A stretch of 15,847 nucleotides of DNA, from contig JAISOR010000112.1 of the NCBI GenBank assembly GCA_031275535.1, forward strand, positions 1-15,847, written 5' to 3'. Source of the stretch: Treponema sp. GTDB taxonomy: Bacteria > Spirochaetota > Spirochaetia > Treponematales > Breznakiellaceae. Below, one piece after another: positions 15,550 through 15,847 of the stretch. Under the pieces are notes generated by a model. The model was not told where the DNA came from and made no database searches. It saw nothing but the letters and a program-made list of their open reading frames with translations. Numbering within the stretch: position 1 is the stretch's first letter; every line of letters begins with the position of its first letter. A program made the position numbers and the translations under genes.

Positions 15550-15847
15550 ATGAACCATCTTTTTTGCGGGGTCCTCCTCAACTCCGCCAGGGGCGCCGCC
15601 GTGATTCGGGAAGACCTTTTCGCCCAGGGATGCGCCGTCTGCGGGAAGCCCCTCCTCGAAGCGGAGGAGGCCTGGTACGGTCTGTGCGGTCCTTGTATGG
15701 AACAATTTTCCATAGCTGATGATGAACGGTGCGGCTCCTGCGGACGGCCTCTCATCTCTGAACAGGGCCGCTGTCTGCCGTGCAGGGAAGGGGAGGGCTA
15801 TGCCTTTGACGGGGCCTTTGGGATCTTTCCCTATGCGGGTAAGTACC
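15550..15847 (+). CDS. ComF-family protein (double zinc ribbon + phosphoribosyltransferase-like), 3' truncated
   Basis: The first 99 codons of a gene that runs off the window. Eight cysteines form two CxxC-CxxC sets: C28/C31 with C46/C49, and C61/C64 with C75/C78. This is the double zinc-ribbon start of ComF/GntX-type proteins. FDGAFGIFPYAGKY (86-99) matches the segment that leads into their phosphoribosyltransferase domain, which lies outside the window. ComF proteins act in DNA uptake during competence in some bacteria, but many members have no known role, so the name is a family label only. The ATG at 15550 has no clear ribosome site. The next in-frame possibility upstream is a TTG at 15544. 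The position after mutS agrees with my recollection of the Borrelia gene order. Confidence 0.8.
   Translation, partial: MNHLFCGVLLNSARGAAVIREDLFAQGCAVCGKPLLEAEEAWYGLCGPCMEQFSIADDERCGSCGRPLISEQGRCLPCREGEGYAFDGAFGIFPYAGKY

Overview
The window looks like chromosomal DNA from a spirochaete, most probably a Treponema-like member of the Spirochaetales. The main reason is the gene order tamB-bamA-skp-mutS-comF. As far as I recall, this order is shared with Treponema and Borrelia. In proteobacteria, skp is instead followed by lpxD/fabZ lipid A genes, and none are present here. The DNA is GC-rich, with CGG as a common Arg codon. The genus is inferred from order and protein character, not from a search.

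Layout. Positions 1-3707 (+) hold the end of an oligopeptide/dipeptide ABC transporter operon: a permease truncated by the window edge (DppC/OppC type), then two ATPases (DppD and DppF types). These are translationally coupled to an ornithine cyclodeaminase/mu-crystallin family enzyme. The operon probably imports peptides or amino-acid derivatives and processes an imino or amino acid product. Positions 3730-5017 (-) hold a convergent two-gene unit, thymidylate kinase followed by an unrecognised exported protein. A good sigma70-type promoter lies almost on top of the tmk start codon. Positions 5104-15338 (+) hold a long outer-membrane biogenesis and DNA-repair operon: a very large TamB-like protein, BamA, the periplasmic chaperone Skp and the mismatch-repair ATPase MutS. 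From 15550 to the window end (+) is the start of a ComF-family protein with two zinc-ribbon-like cysteine clusters.

The mutS-comF intergenic region (15339-15549) holds a non-coding island of heptameric repeats (GGAGTGA-like) in inverted orientation around a small hairpin. It is the only clear repeat-like element here. I see no tRNA, rRNA, CRISPR array, transposase or phage gene.

How the genes fit together: Skp would escort unfolded beta-barrel proteins across the periplasm, BamA would insert them, and TamB would span the envelope between inner membrane and BamA. MutS and ComF are DNA-related passengers. The features most worth checking are a probable ATT start codon for mutS, a Tmk P-loop that lacks its lysine, a near-leaderless tmk promoter, and the heptad inverted-repeat island. 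I did not find a convincing new multi-gene system.
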